Assembly: GCA_003482695.1 (NCBI GenBank) | Contig: DMYC01000202.1 | Span: 1-6,576, forward strand | Length of the DNA stretch: 6,576 nucleotides | Source of the DNA: Clostridiales bacterium UBA8960 | Lineage (GTDB): Bacteria > Bacillota > Clostridia > Peptostreptococcales > Acidaminobacteraceae | Reading direction: 5' to 3' | Shown: positions 6,491 through 6,576 of the stretch, one piece after another | Layout of the letters: each line of letters begins with the position of its first letter | Numbering within the stretch: the stretch's first letter is position 1 | Notes under the pieces: generated by a model | Seen by the model: the letters and a program-made list of their open reading frames with translations, nothing else | Told to the model about the DNA's origin: nothing | The model's database searches: none | Translations under genes and position numbers: made by a program

Positions 6491-6576
6491 AATAGTTAAA
6501 AGACGATGACGAGAAGAGTAATCCGAAACAGACGTTTCAGCGAGTCGATGATGGTGAGAGATCGACACAGAGTTTT
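6491..6576 (+). ncRNA. T-box riboswitch leader, 5' part of Stem I (truncated by window end)
   Basis: T-box leaders bind a specific tRNA and let transcription continue when it is uncharged. Stem I features are visible in order. First is GAAGAGTA (6513-6520), the S-turn side of the specifier loop. Then comes AGCGAG (6539-6544), the distal AG-bulge motif. A 6-bp helix, gtcgat (6544-6549) with atcgac (6561-6566), closes a loop containing the conserved GGTGAGA (6553-6559). The last bases, gtttt, can begin the descending strand by pairing with gaaac (6525-6529). The specifier codon, antiterminator (T-box sequence) and terminator lie beyond the edge, so the cognate amino acid and target gene cannot be read. 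Targets of this class are aminoacyl-tRNA synthetase, amino acid biosynthesis or transporter genes. A consensus promoter sits immediately upstream. Confidence 0.88.

Noticed and set aside
6525..6538. Local hairpin gaaac(agac)gtttc as an independent terminator or small RNA
   Set aside because: It has no T-run and lies inside the T-box Stem I, where gaaac is better explained as the ascending strand pairing with the gtttt at the window end.
1..6576. Search for a defence island, CRISPR, insertion sequence or other novel multi-gene system
   Set aside because: No direct-repeat arrays, transposase motifs, terminal inverted repeats or unfamiliar multi-gene cassettes were seen. All five protein-coding genes fall in known families with even codon usage by eye.

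Overview
The window is 6.6 kb of ordinary bacterial chromosome, most likely from a member of the Bacillota on the clostridial side. The evidence is a T-box leader at the right end, AGGAGG-type ribosome binding sites, clear sigma-A promoters, a moderate GC content (judged by eye, not computed), and an Uup/YfmR-type ABC-F protein. The presence of prfC argues against Bacillus subtilis and close relatives, which lack RF3. I cannot name the genus from sequence alone.

Layout, left to right. (1) The 3' part of ftsX (+) enters from the left edge and ends at a strong bidirectional hairpin terminator. (2) prfC (RF3) on the minus strand converges on the same terminator and has its own well-formed sigma-A promoter. 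(3) Divergent from prfC is a monocistronic class I SAM-dependent methyltransferase gene (+) of unknown substrate. (4) This gene runs tail-to-tail into an ABC-F ATPase gene (-, YfmR/Uup type), and the two coding regions overlap by 12 bp. A likely terminator for the methyltransferase lies inside the ABC-F coding sequence. (5) The ABC-F gene and pepP (Xaa-Pro aminopeptidase, +) diverge from a 101-bp intergenic region with back-to-back extended -10 promoters. (6) Downstream of pepP a consensus promoter (TTGACA-17 bp-TATAAT, with an A/T-rich upstream element) starts a T-box riboswitch leader. The leader is cut off by the right edge, so the gene it controls lies outside the window.

How the genes fit together. 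Three items concern translation: RF3 recycles class I release factors, YfmR-type ABC-F proteins act on stalled ribosomes, and the T-box senses uncharged tRNA. PepP hydrolyses Xaa-Pro bonds. It is divergent from an ABC-F gene whose B. subtilis relative is functionally linked to EF-P and polyproline stalling. That common theme is an inference from family knowledge, not something the sequence proves. FtsX belongs to the divisome and is unrelated to its neighbours here.

I see no mobile elements, CRISPR array, tRNA or rRNA genes, toxin-antitoxin or defence module, and no clear undescribed system. The items most worth a second look are the truncated T-box, the overlapping convergent gene pair with an embedded terminator, the facing promoters, and the methyltransferase with a non-canonical SAM-binding loop.
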